Assembly: GCA_958352855.1 (NCBI GenBank)
Contig: CATWQE010000004.1
Span: 31,091 to 95,090 of the forward strand
From: an uncultured Bacillota bacterium
GTDB lineage: Bacteria; Bacillota; Clostridia; Lachnospirales; Lachnospiraceae
DNA length: 64,000 bases
Reading direction: 5' to 3'
Shown: positions 33,601-42,416 of the stretch, piece after piece
Layout of the letters: the number at the start of each line of letters is the position of its first letter
Position numbering within the stretch: position 1 is the stretch's first letter
Made by a program: the position numbers and the translations under genes
The notes under the pieces: generated by a model
What the model was told of the DNA's origin: nothing
Database searches by the model: none
The model's input: only the letters and a program-made list of their open reading frames with translations

Positions 33601-33615
33601 TGGTATTCTAAGAAT
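33601..33615. promoter_or_regulatory. Small palindrome before the racemase gene
   Basis: TATTCTAAGAATA, a 6+1+6 perfect palindrome near 33603-33615, preceded by a second TATTCTA 10-12 bases upstream. It sits in the divergent gap between the MATE and racemase-like genes and could be an operator. Confidence 0.35.
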
Positions 33616-33664
33616 AGCAAAATACATCATATTATGGGGGAATTATAAAAGGAGGCAGGTATTT

Positions 33665-34450
33665 ATGAAAATGCGGATTCGCAGGGCAGACCCTGCAGGA
33701 AACATTACGATTTTTGTTATGGATCAGGCAGACAGAAAGGATTATGCAGCTATTTCCAATCAGCTTTTGGCAAGGAAAGATTTAGGAGCAGAGCAAGTGG
33801 GATTTGTAGAACAAAATGCAGACGGAACCACTCATATGCAGATGATGGGAGGAGAATTCTGTGGAAATGCTACTAGAAGTTTTGGTTATCTCATGAGCTT
33901 GTTGTCAGAGGAGAAGCCCCAGGAGGTAGAAGTAGATGTTAGTGGCTCCAAAGAGCTTTTAAAAGCAGAGGTAGATTTGGAAAAGGGAACCAGCAGAACC
34001 CAGATGCCTTTGCCTCAGAATATTGTAACGCTACCGTCTGTGCAGGGAGAGCAATACAATATGGTAGTATTTGAAGGTGTATGTCACATTATTGTGGAAT
34101 CAGCGCCAAGGGACCAGGAATTTGTCAATGAAGTAATAGCAGAGGCAGAAAAAATGCTGGATTGCGATGCCTATGGGGTTATGTTCCTGGAAGGGGAAAA
34201 GATGACCCCTGTGGTTTATGTGAAGGAAACAGGTTCCATGGTATGGGAAAGCAGCTGCGGAAGCGGCAGCATGGGGGCTGCTGTTTATCTGTCTAGGGAA
34301 AAAGACAATGGGACATATGTTTATGAACTCCACCAGCCAGGGGGTATGATAGAGGCAACCGTGCAGAAGCAAAATGGAAAAACGGTTCTGTGTAAAATGG
34401 GTGGTCCGGTAGAAATTTCAGAAGAAATGACGGTAGAAATTACATGGTAG
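33665..34450 (+). CDS. DapF-superfamily racemase/epimerase (CntK-like)
   Basis: 261 residues of the two-domain DapF fold. Both catalytic cysteines of a two-base racemase are present: Cys66 in MMGGEFCGNATRS and Cys198 in SSCGSGSMGAA. The first motif differs from the DapF signature (ADGSEAEMCGNG) and is closer to amino-acid racemases of the histidine racemase (CntK) group. It probably inverts an amino acid other than diaminopimelate; the substrate is unknown. GGAGG lies nine bases before the ATG. The end overlaps the next gene by seven bases, so the two are coupled. Confidence 0.75.
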   Translation: MKMRIRRADPAGNITIFVMDQADRKDYAAISNQLLARKDLGAEQVGFVEQNADGTTHMQMMGGEFCGNATRSFGYLMSLLSEEKPQEVEVDVSGSKELLKAEVDLEKGTSRTQMPLPQNIVTLPSVQGEQYNMVVFEGVCHIIVESAPRDQEFVNEVIAEAEKMLDCDAYGVMFLEGEKMTPVVYVKETGSMVWESSCGSGSMGAAVYLSREKDNGTYVYELHQPGGMIEATVQKQNGKTVLCKMGGPVEISEEMTVEITW

Positions 34451-35091
34451 AATTAAAGCACCCCTACATACAAGTGCAAAAGGATGGAAAAAAATCTTAT
34501 GGTGGAAACCAGGCATGGGGTCTGGATTCCACTATGAAGAAATATGGCTGTGGAGTCATAGCAGGTGCGGATTTGATTCTGTACCTGAAAAGGACAAATA
34601 CAGGAAGCATAGAAGAAAAAAAGTATCTGGATTTTGTGCAGAACATGAGGCGCAGATATTTTCCGGTTCTTCCTGGTCTTGGAATGCCTGGATGGATGCT
34701 GGTTTTAGGACTTAACCGGTATTTTCTGAAAAACAGGATTCCACTTAGAGCATCCTTTGGGGTACGGAAAAGAAATTTCAATAAAAGAATCCGAGCAATG
34801 CTGGCTCACGATATTCCTGTTGTGCTGGCAATAGGACCTAATTTCCCGCTTCCTTTAAAACGGCATAAGCTGGCTTTTTATGAAAAGAGAGGAGAAAAGT
34901 ACCAAGAAGCCTGTAGAACTGCGGCCCATTTTGTTACAATTACGGGGTTTTCAACAGAATGGCTAGAGATTTCCTCCTGGGGCAGACCATATTATGTCCG
35001 CCTCCAGGAGTATTGGGAATATGTGCAAAAGCACAGCTGTCCTTTGGTAAGTAATGTGATTTATGTGAGAAAAAGACGGTTTATAAAGTAA
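34444..35091 (+). CDS. C39-like papain-fold protein, uncharacterised
   Basis: 215 residues. The N-terminal layout YGGNQAWGLDSTMKKYGCG (Gln23, Cys36) followed by a helix, and a late AAHFVTITGF and SSWG motif, looks like the Gln-Cys...His order of papain-fold C39-type peptidases, though the usual CGP is CGV. There is no signal peptide, but a hydrophobic stretch LGMPGWMLVLGL is present. It is translationally coupled to the DapF-fold racemase upstream, which suggests that both act on one small peptide or amino-acid substrate. Its 3' end overlaps that of the convergent VWA gene by 11 bases. Peptidase activity is an inference. Confidence 0.55.
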   Translation: MVELKHPYIQVQKDGKKSYGGNQAWGLDSTMKKYGCGVIAGADLILYLKRTNTGSIEEKKYLDFVQNMRRRYFPVLPGLGMPGWMLVLGLNRYFLKNRIPLRASFGVRKRNFNKRIRAMLAHDIPVVLAIGPNFPLPLKRHKLAFYEKRGEKYQEACRTAAHFVTITGFSTEWLEISSWGRPYYVRLQEYWEYVQKHSCPLVSNVIYVRKRRFIK

Positions 35092-36841
35092 TTTGCTTTC
35101 GCAGATACCGTCCTACCACATTGGCAAATTTGGAGATATCCCGGATATAGGCAAAGTCCTTGCCAAAGATGCGTTTTTCTGCCTGCAAATCCTCCTCTTC
35201 TCCGGCAAAAACGCCCAAAACGGAAATTTTTCGGTTTCTGAGTTTTCGGATTTCTGTAGCAGTGTCTTTCACTGCATATTCCAGGCAATAAGGCTCTTTC
35301 TTCCTAGGCGCTTCTGTTTTTTTTCGGTACTTCACAGAGTCTTCTCCTGCAATAATATCATTTGGTTTTCCATCACTTAATACAATAAGAATTTTATTTT
35401 CTTCCGGGCGGGCGTCCAGGCTGTGAGCGGCTGCCCGCACAGCCAGACCATCTCGGTTGTTGGCAGAACCGTAAAATTCAAAAATCCGTTCATTCATTTC
35501 TCTGGCGTATTCATAATCCCGAAATTCGTTTAAGACTGTATAAGCGCCAAAAGTGCAGAAGCTAATAACGCGGTGGGGAATCTGTACAATGCTTAGGGCT
35601 TCGCTAATCATATAACCTTGAAGGGCTACTAATCCTTGGCGGCTTTGTTGGGAACCGCTAGCGTCAATAAGCACTTCTACAACAAAATCTGTCTGGTCTC
35701 CTAAGATTTCTCGCTGGAAAAGCCGGCGGTTTTCTGTGCGGTTGAGATTCCAAAGTTTATTTGGACAGATTTGTCCGTACTCACTGCTGCAGATTTCCCG
35801 TTCTGTTCTAGTTAGCAGGGCGCGGCGCAGGGTATTTGCAAGAATTTGTATATTCTGCCGTGTTACTAGCTGATTACCTCTGAGAATTCGCAGATTTTCT
35901 TCCTTAATATTTTTGACATAAGCGGTTTTGGCGTTTTTTTCCAATTGGCTGTGCAGCAGTCCTTTTGTAAGATGCAGCCGGCAGTCTTTGTGAATACCAG
36001 TGCACAACTGAGTATTTAGGGCAGATGCTTCCTGTCGGGTGAGATAGGATTTTCCATAATTTAACTCTATATATTGAGCCATTCTATTTACGGAATCCTG
36101 GTCTAATACAATGAGACTAGACTTCGGGCGTTTTGTTTTGCCGTTATCCTGGGCATCCACATGTCCGCTGAAAATATTGACAGGATGCTCCTGGGCATCT
36201 TGGGAGTCCTCAAGTCCGGATTCCTTCTCTGTATAATCTTTCTTATTCTCATCCGAATTTTTTACATGGCGGGTCAGTCCTTTAAATTGTTTGGCAAACC
36301 CTTTTTCATAAGCCATATGGTAAATTTCTTCTAAACACAGGCAAATTTCCATAGTAGAAGAAGTGTTTTCTAGAGCCATAATCTTTTCCAGGATTTCTTG
36401 GACTCGTGGAGGTGCAATCTGTCCATGCACCACATATTCCAGATAACAGCCTTCGATATACTCCCAGTCTGTGTGAGACAGGCGAAAAGCATCTTTTTCC
36501 AGGGTATCTAGAAAAGCTTTTTTGCGGATATTTAAGATGCCTTTGCGCTCTTTAGAAGCCTTTTTCCAGATAGCGCTGTCAATACAGAGTTTGCCAAGGC
36601 ATTGAAGTACAGAGGGTTCCAGCCCCTGGTATACTTTTTTTGTAAAAAAACTGCTAAAAACCTTAGTATCAAAATATTTTTCAAAACATCCTTTTTCAAT
36701 GGCATGATAAAAGGCGATATAAGGAGATTTTTCAAAAAGTCTTTCATCCAGTTCTTCCGGAGAAATTTCCAGGTCATAGTTTCCGCTTACTGTCCATATG
36801 AGATTTTCCAGTCTGGTTTGTACATCCAGAGAATGTTCCAT
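35081..36841 (-). CDS. VWA-domain protein, MoxR-associated (NorD/CobT type)
   Basis: 586 residues. The C-terminal third is a von Willebrand A domain with the MIDAS motif VLIDASGSQQS, a second metal-site region in DGLAVRAAA and ILIVLSDGKPND. The rest is helical and charged, with an acidic stretch around residue 200 (EKESGLEDSQDAQE). Such proteins pair with MoxR AAA+ ATPases and serve as chaperones or metal-insertion factors, for example for nitric oxide reductase. No client enzyme is evident here. It follows the MoxR gene by 18 bases; AAAGGGGG lies before the ATG. Confidence 0.85.
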   Translation of the reverse strand: MEHSLDVQTRLENLIWTVSGNYDLEISPEELDERLFEKSPYIAFYHAIEKGCFEKYFDTKVFSSFFTKKVYQGLEPSVLQCLGKLCIDSAIWKKASKERKGILNIRKKAFLDTLEKDAFRLSHTDWEYIEGCYLEYVVHGQIAPPRVQEILEKIMALENTSSTMEICLCLEEIYHMAYEKGFAKQFKGLTRHVKNSDENKKDYTEKESGLEDSQDAQEHPVNIFSGHVDAQDNGKTKRPKSSLIVLDQDSVNRMAQYIELNYGKSYLTRQEASALNTQLCTGIHKDCRLHLTKGLLHSQLEKNAKTAYVKNIKEENLRILRGNQLVTRQNIQILANTLRRALLTRTEREICSSEYGQICPNKLWNLNRTENRRLFQREILGDQTDFVVEVLIDASGSQQSRQGLVALQGYMISEALSIVQIPHRVISFCTFGAYTVLNEFRDYEYAREMNERIFEFYGSANNRDGLAVRAAAHSLDARPEENKILIVLSDGKPNDIIAGEDSVKYRKKTEAPRKKEPYCLEYAVKDTATEIRKLRNRKISVLGVFAGEEEDLQAEKRIFGKDFAYIRDISKFANVVGRYLRKQITL

Positions 36842-36859
36842 ATGCTCAAGCCCCCTTTA

Positions 36860-37759
36860 TCACTGGTTTTGGAATACATCATGGCTGGTCCAGTCATCTG
36901 GAATTCTGGTCATGACAATATCTCGGATTAATTCCCGTTCAAAGCTGTCGAAACATTTATTGGTAATACCCATGTCAATGGCATCAGCAGGACGAAGTCC
37001 TCCGGCTATGAGACGGACAGAACCAATCAGTCCACGTAAATCTACAGCTTTTGTAGAGATTTCTCCGTTTTTGGCTTTTAACTGTAAATCCAGGAATAAA
37101 CCGGAAAATTGCTCCAAGGCATCAGGATTGATGGAGGGGAAGATGCTGGTAAGAATCTGTTCTAGGCGCTCTTTCGTAAGGGGCGGCATATTGATAACCA
37201 TAAAACGGGATACCAGAGCTTCATTTAATTCCTTGGTTCCAGCATACCCATAGTTCATGGTTGCAATAAAGCGGGTGGCAGGGTGAAGCTGAATCCTGTC
37301 ATAACCTGGAACATCCATGATGCGTCGGTAATCCAGGGTAGCGTGGAGTACAGAAACTGCATCATTTTTTGCCATATTAATTTCATCCAGAATACCGAAA
37401 CCGCCATACTGGGCACACTGGTAAATAGGTCCTTTGCGGAGTTGGACTTCATTATTCTTAAAGGTATCTGTGCCAATGAGGCTGCTGCTGTCTGTGTTGA
37501 CATGGAAAGAAATATTATAAATGGGTCTTCCAAAAATCCATGCCAGATTCTCAGCCAGTACATTTTTTCCAGTGGCTTTATCTCCGCAGAGAAGAAGATT
37601 TTCTCCTTCTAAAAGAGCTGTAACTGCTTTTTCCAAAATATCTGTTCCGTAAAAAGGCATGGAGGGTTTTGTGATGCGGGAGACTGCTTCTTGTTCTGTG
37701 GAATACATGGAACGAAAGGTATTCATACGTGCCTGTAAGTTAGGGTTTAATTTCATCAT
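36860..37759 (-). CDS. MoxR-family AAA+ ATPase
   Basis: 299 residues. Walker A GDKATGKNVLAENLA, Walker B GILDEINMA and the sensor region FIATMNYGYAGTKELNEALVSRF are clear, and the AAA lid follows. MoxR proteins assemble or remodel partner complexes together with VWA proteins; the VWA gene is directly downstream. The ATG at 37756 is an alternative start three bases inside. Divergent from the adenosine deaminase gene. Confidence 0.9.
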   Translation of the reverse strand: MMKLNPNLQARMNTFRSMYSTEQEAVSRITKPSMPFYGTDILEKAVTALLEGENLLLCGDKATGKNVLAENLAWIFGRPIYNISFHVNTDSSSLIGTDTFKNNEVQLRKGPIYQCAQYGGFGILDEINMAKNDAVSVLHATLDYRRIMDVPGYDRIQLHPATRFIATMNYGYAGTKELNEALVSRFMVINMPPLTKERLEQILTSIFPSINPDALEQFSGLFLDLQLKAKNGEISTKAVDLRGLIGSVRLIAGGLRPADAIDMGITNKCFDSFERELIRDIVMTRIPDDWTSHDVFQNQ

Positions 37760-37904
37760 AAGGACCTCTTTTCATGTGTGCTTGGTTTTGTGGTTTTTAT
37801 TTAGTTAGTATAACGCAAAAAAGAGGAAAATTATAGGGATTTTTCGTTAATTTCATGATAAAATGAGCATAAATTTATATTATGTATAGAAAAGAGGAAT
37901 AAAT

Positions 37905-38828
37905 ATGTATGATTTACATTGTCATTTAGATGGTTCCTTATCTGAGGAATGTATTAAAAATCTGGCACAGGAAGCTGGAATTTCTATAGATGGGAAAGAT
38001 TTGTCCAAAGAACTTCGGGCAGATGAAAATTGTGAAAGTTTGGCAGAGTATTTAACTAAGTTTGATTTACCTTTGAAGTGTTTGGTTTCAGAGAATAGCT
38101 TCACAAAGGCAGTTTTGGATGTGATGAAAACAGCAGCAAAAGAGCATGTGGTTTATATGGAAATCCGTTTTGCTCCTATGCTTTCTGTTACAGAAAATCT
38201 TTCAGCAGCCAAGATTATAGAAGGCGCTTTGAAGGGACTTTCCATGGGAAGGGAACGCTATGGGATAGACGGAAACCTGATTCTGTGCGGTATGCGTCAC
38301 ATGCCTGTAGAGGTCAATACCAAATTAGTGGAAACGGCGGCAGAGTATTATGGATATGGAGTTTGTGCTGTGGATTTAGCGGGGAACGAAGCTGCATTTT
38401 CGGTTCGCCAGCAGGAAGGTATGTTTCAGAAAGCAAAAGAACTGGGAATTCCTTTTACTATTCATGCGGGAGAATGCGGAAGCGCTCAAAGTATCTGGGA
38501 TGCCATAGAGCTTGGCGCTTCCAGGATTGGGCATGGCATTGCAGCAGCAAAGGATGAAAGTTTGATGAGATATTGTGCGGAGCATGAGATACCTTTTGAA
38601 ATGTGTCCTGTGAGCAATTTGCAAACGAAAGCAGTGAAGTCCATGGAGGAATATCCTTTTCTCAAATTTCTAGAGGCAGGAATACCAATAACCATCAATA
38701 CAGATAATAGGACAGTGAGCAATACCAGCCTGACAAAGGAGATTGAACTTTTGCAGGGATACTATGGAATAGGAGATAAGGTAATAGAAAAACTGATGGA
38801 AAATGCCAGGAGGGCGGCGTTTCGGTAA
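37905..38828 (+). CDS. add: Adenosine deaminase
   Basis: 307 residues, slightly shorter than the usual 330-350. Zinc ligands and active site are visible: LHCHLDGS (His5, His7), the substrate region HAGECGS, SRIGHGIAA and the late Asp in NTDNRTVSNT, where many deaminases have STDDP. It converts adenosine to inosine in purine salvage. It stands alone; the ATG has AAAGAGGAA upstream. The NTDNR variant occurs in clostridial adenosine deaminases; strict specificity for adenosine is not proven. Confidence 0.88.
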   Translation: MYDLHCHLDGSLSEECIKNLAQEAGISIDGKDLSKELRADENCESLAEYLTKFDLPLKCLVSENSFTKAVLDVMKTAAKEHVVYMEIRFAPMLSVTENLSAAKIIEGALKGLSMGRERYGIDGNLILCGMRHMPVEVNTKLVETAAEYYGYGVCAVDLAGNEAAFSVRQQEGMFQKAKELGIPFTIHAGECGSAQSIWDAIELGASRIGHGIAAAKDESLMRYCAEHEIPFEMCPVSNLQTKAVKSMEEYPFLKFLEAGIPITINTDNRTVSNTSLTKEIELLQGYYGIGDKVIEKLMENARRAAFR

Positions 38829-38879
38829 GAATGATTTACACGGTCTCCCTGGTTGACGTGAAAATAACTCCTGTGATAA

Positions 38880-38927
38880 ACTAATCATAGAATTACTAAT
38901 CATATAATTAGTAATTCTATGATTAGT
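38880..38927. repeat. Perfect 21-bp inverted repeat
   Basis: ACTAATCATAGAATTACTAAT (38880-38900) and its exact complement (38907-38927) around CATATA. The left arm itself contains ACTAAT twice. No U-run follows on +, so it is not a classic terminator. It lies between the add gene and the DUF234 ATPase gene, 31 bases before the latter, and may be an operator, a MITE remnant or an mRNA hairpin. Confidence 0.75.
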
Positions 38928-38958
38928 AAAAAGATAAAGTATATTTGGGGGAATGGTT

Positions 38959-40353
38959 ATGTTTGTTGGAAGAGACAGGGAATTAAAAAAACTGGAAACT
39001 TTATATGAGCAGAGAGAGTTTCAATTTGTTATTTTTTATGGCAGAAGGCGGGTAGGAAAAACAACTTTAATGAATGAATTTTTAAAAGACAAAAAGTCAG
39101 TTTATTATATGGCTGTAGAAGGAACAAAGTCTGAAAATCTGGCAGGATTGTCAAAGGTGCTGCTTTCTTTAAAAGGAGAAGAGACGGCTCTATCTGCTTT
39201 TCCTGATTTTGAAGCTATGTTGGAGTATATTGACCAGTTAGCAAAAAGTCGGGAAAGGATTGTGATTGCTATTGATGAATTTCCCTATCTGGCAGCTTCT
39301 TATCCGGCTATTTCTTCTATGATTCAAAGTCATATTGACCATTGTTGGAAAGAAAGCTGTCTTTTTTTTATTTTGTGTGGTTCTTCTATGAGTTTTATGG
39401 AAGAACAGGTTCTAGGATATAAAAGCCCTTTATACGGCAGGAGAACCGCACAGTTTAAGATTCATTCCTTTACTTATTTTGAGGCGAAGGAAATGCTTTC
39501 TTCTTACACCAATGAAGAACAGGCGGTTCTTTATGGTGTTACAGGTGGAATTCCAGAATATCTTTCCAGAATCAGGAAGGAAAAAACAGTAGATGAAAAT
39601 ATTATAAATCTGTTTTTTGATGAAAGCGGACGTTTGTTTGATGAACCGTCTAATTTGTTGAAACAGGAATTAAGAGATCCTGCTACGTATCACTCCATTA
39701 TTTCAGCCATTGCAGGAGGAGCCAGCAGGCTTAATGAGATTGCCACAAAAACAGGCTTAGAGACCAGTGGATGCAGTAGTCAGCTTTCGTCTCTTATTAA
39801 GCTGGAAATTGTGCAAAAAGAGACGCCTATTACAGAAAGTTCAGGAGGAAAGAAAACCTTATATCAGTTGAATGATACTATGTTTTTATTCTGGTATCGG
39901 TTTGTAAGACCAAATCTAAGCAGCATTATGCGGGGGACTGGAGAAATGGTTTATGAAAGAATGGTGAAGTCCCATATAAGTGATTTTATGGGGCCTATTT
40001 TTGAAGAGATATGTCATCAGTATTTATTTTTACCACAGGTTTATACTTCCATTCCTTTTCCCATTGGGAATTTAGGACGCTGGTGGGGAAATAATCCCAG
40101 AAAAAAGTGCCAGGAAGAGATTGATCTTATGTCAGTATATGACAATCACGCTTTTTTTGGCGAGTGTAAATGGAAGAATAGTCTGGTGGGAACGGATGTG
40201 ATTCATACGTTGCAGGAACGGGGAACCTTATTTCCTTATACAGAGAAGGTATTTTATATATTTTCTAAAAGTGGATTTACCCAGGAAGCTATAGAATATG
40301 CGAATAAAACCAGGGACATAAAACTTATCACTTTTGCTGAAATGAACAGTTGA
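38959..40353 (+). CDS. AAA-family ATPase with DUF234 PD-(D/E)XK-like C-domain
   Basis: 464 residues, paralogue of the gene at 6443-7831. Walker A YGRRRVGKTTL, Walker B VIAIDEFPYL, a winged helix (LNEIATKTGLETSGCSSQLSSL) and the C-terminal DUF234 domain with CQEEIDLMS and FFGECKWKN, an Asp and an E-x-K in PD-(D/E)XK spacing. Here the nuclease-like residues are intact. Start ATG 38959 has GGGGGA seven bases upstream; the ATG at 38953 is too close. It lies behind the 21-bp palindrome. Function of the family is uncertain. Confidence 0.85.
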   Translation: MFVGRDRELKKLETLYEQREFQFVIFYGRRRVGKTTLMNEFLKDKKSVYYMAVEGTKSENLAGLSKVLLSLKGEETALSAFPDFEAMLEYIDQLAKSRERIVIAIDEFPYLAASYPAISSMIQSHIDHCWKESCLFFILCGSSMSFMEEQVLGYKSPLYGRRTAQFKIHSFTYFEAKEMLSSYTNEEQAVLYGVTGGIPEYLSRIRKEKTVDENIINLFFDESGRLFDEPSNLLKQELRDPATYHSIISAIAGGASRLNEIATKTGLETSGCSSQLSSLIKLEIVQKETPITESSGGKKTLYQLNDTMFLFWYRFVRPNLSSIMRGTGEMVYERMVKSHISDFMGPIFEEICHQYLFLPQVYTSIPFPIGNLGRWWGNNPRKKCQEEIDLMSVYDNHAFFGECKWKNSLVGTDVIHTLQERGTLFPYTEKVFYIFSKSGFTQEAIEYANKTRDIKLITFAEMNS

Positions 40354-40378
40354 TTTTTAATATACCGATTGGTATAAT
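40350..40378 (+). promoter_or_regulatory. tetR-type promoter with embedded operator
   Basis: TTGATT (40350-40355), 17 bases, TATAAT (40373-40378). A palindrome TATACC-GATT-GGTATA (40361-40376) fills the spacer and overlaps the -10, so a bound dimer would block RNA polymerase. The site is typical of TetR-family autoregulation. Confidence 0.8.
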
Positions 40379-40428
40379 AACCATAGAAATGTGAGCGATG
40401 CATGACGTAAAGAAAGAAGGTGGCACGC

Positions 40429-41010
40429 ATGGATAACAGAGAGCTGCTTCTGAATACGGCACTAGAACTGTTTCATGCAAAGGGCTATGATGCGGTTGGT
40501 GTGCAGGAAATCGTAGACAGGGCAGGCGTTACCAAGCCCACGCTTTACTACTATTTTGGCAGTAAGCTGGGGCTTTTGAAGAGTCTTTTAGAAAGTCGAT
40601 ATAGCATTTTAGAGGAAAAGCTTACAGAGGCATCTAGAACTCCAGGAAAACTTCCGGCAGTTCTTTATCAGGTGGCCAGAGTGTTTTTTGACTTTGCAGC
40701 TTCCCATGAGAAGTTTTATTTGTTCATGTTGGCTTTGTTTTATTCAGGAAGGGAAAATGAGGCATTTCAGACAGTGTCACCTTTAATCGAAAGACATTAT
40801 CAGTTGATTGTGGGGATTTTTGAACATTTTTCAGGAGAACTTGGAAACATGCATGGCAGACAGCGTTTATTTGCAGTAGGTTTTACAGGAGTTTTGAATC
40901 ACCACATTATGATGGTAAGTTATGGTCTGTCCGAAAATGAAAAATTTGAAATTTCTAACGAGACCACTTATGAAATCGTTCATCAATTTTTATATGGAAT
41001 TTATACATGA
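40429..41010 (+). CDS. TetR/AcrR family transcriptional regulator
   Basis: 193 residues from the ATG at 40429 (GAAGGTGG eight bases before). N-terminal HTH: LFHAKGYDAVGVQEIVDRAG then KPTLYYYFGSKLGLL, the TetR signature. The C-terminal ligand domain is unremarkable, helical and contains an F/Y-rich patch. It likely represses its own operon through the palindrome at 40361-40376 and so controls the GH13, glgB and dipeptidase genes behind it. The inducer is unknown. Confidence 0.9.
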   Translation: MDNRELLLNTALELFHAKGYDAVGVQEIVDRAGVTKPTLYYYFGSKLGLLKSLLESRYSILEEKLTEASRTPGKLPAVLYQVARVFFDFAASHEKFYLFMLALFYSGRENEAFQTVSPLIERHYQLIVGIFEHFSGELGNMHGRQRLFAVGFTGVLNHHIMMVSYGLSENEKFEISNETTYEIVHQFLYGIYT

Positions 41011-41027
41011 TCAGGAGGTTTTTGGGT

Positions 41028-42398
41028 ATGGCAACATGGTATGAAGAGGCAGTGTTTTATCACATGTATCCCATTGGTATGACTGGGGCACCAAGACAAA
41101 ACACAGAGGAGGGGGTTGTCCACAGATTTGAACAGCTGGATAAATGGCTTCCTCATATTGCACAAATTGGCTGTACAGCTATTTATATAGGACCATTATT
41201 TGAATCTACCACACATGGCTATGATACCAGGGATTATAAAGTAGTGGATCGCCGTTTGGGGGATAATGAGGATTTTATCAGATTTGTAAAAAAAGCTCAT
41301 GAGCTGGGTATCAAAGTTGTGGTAGATGGTGTATTTAATCATACAGGGAGAGAGTTTTTTGCTTTTCAGGATATTCAAAGAAACCGTGAGCATTCCCAGT
41401 ATTGTAACTGGTATAAGGGAATTAATTTTGGATGGGATAATCCTTATCATGACGGTTTCGGGTATGAAGCATGGAGAAACTGTTTTGAACTGGTAAACCT
41501 AAATCTTTGGGAACCGGCAGTGAGAGAGTATTTGCTGGGAGTTATTGATTTCTGGATTGATACTTTTGATATTGACGGTATTCGTTTGGATTGTGCGGAT
41601 TGTCTGGAGTTTTCCTTTATGGAGGAAATGCGTAGGCGAACATCAGCGAAAAAGGCGGATTTCTGGCTTATGGGTGAGGTGATTCATGGTGATTACAGCC
41701 GTTATATCCAGGATGGACAGAGGATGCTTCACAGTGTTACCAATTACGAGTTGCATAAAGGGCTTTATTCAGGCCACAATGACCATAATTATTTTGAAAT
41801 TGCCCATACCATCCGAAGAGAATTTGATGAAAATGGTGGAATTTATAGGGGAATGAAGCTTTACTCCTTTGTAGATAATCATGATGTGGATCGGATTATC
41901 AGTAAGATTCAGAACAAGGAGCATATTTATCCTATTTATACATTATTGTATACACTTCCAGGTATTCCATCTCTTTATTATGGTTCAGAATGGGGCATAG
42001 AGGGGCAGAAGCAAGATGGAAATGATGACCCCTTAAGACCGGCTGTAAATCTGGAGGAGGTTCTGGAAGCGAAGAAGGATTCCAAGATTTTAAAATGGGT
42101 GACCTGGCTTGGAAACATGCATAGTGAGTATAAAGAATGCCTGGCTTACGGAAGATATCGAGAATTACTGCTGACGAACAGGCAATATGCTTTTGCAAGA
42201 TTTACGGAGGATGAATGTCTTGTGATTGCTGTGAATAATGACGAGCAGGAGGTTTCCGTGAGTGTTCCGGTGCCAAGACAGGATATGAATTATGTAAACT
42301 TAGAGACGAAAGAAGGATGGAAGCCGGAGAATGGAAGGCTTCAGATAAGGTTACAGGCAGCAGGCAGTGTTGTTTTGGGTTTCAAAGGTAAAAAGTGA
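41028..42398 (+). CDS. Alpha-amylase family glycoside hydrolase (GH13)
   Basis: 456 residues from the ATG at 41028, which CAGGAGG precedes. GH13 regions I-IV: VVDGVFNHTG, GIRLDCADCLEF (nucleophile Asp), LMGEVIHG (acid/base Glu) and FVDNHDVDR. There is no signal peptide, so it acts on intracellular alpha-glucans or maltodextrins. It starts 17 bases after tetR and 18 bases before glgB, consistent with glycogen or maltodextrin turnover. Exact specificity (amylase, neopullulanase or trehalose-type) cannot be set from sequence. Confidence 0.9.
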   Translation: MATWYEEAVFYHMYPIGMTGAPRQNTEEGVVHRFEQLDKWLPHIAQIGCTAIYIGPLFESTTHGYDTRDYKVVDRRLGDNEDFIRFVKKAHELGIKVVVDGVFNHTGREFFAFQDIQRNREHSQYCNWYKGINFGWDNPYHDGFGYEAWRNCFELVNLNLWEPAVREYLLGVIDFWIDTFDIDGIRLDCADCLEFSFMEEMRRRTSAKKADFWLMGEVIHGDYSRYIQDGQRMLHSVTNYELHKGLYSGHNDHNYFEIAHTIRREFDENGGIYRGMKLYSFVDNHDVDRIISKIQNKEHIYPIYTLLYTLPGIPSLYYGSEWGIEGQKQDGNDDPLRPAVNLEEVLEAKKDSKILKWVTWLGNMHSEYKECLAYGRYRELLLTNRQYAFARFTEDECLVIAVNNDEQEVSVSVPVPRQDMNYVNLETKEGWKPENGRLQIRLQAAGSVVLGFKGKK

Positions 42399-42416
42399 TA
42401 AAAAGGGGAATGTCTT

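Noticed and set aside
38880..38927. Palindrome as a classic intrinsic terminator of add
   Set aside because: No U-run follows on the + strand and the stem is AT-rich.
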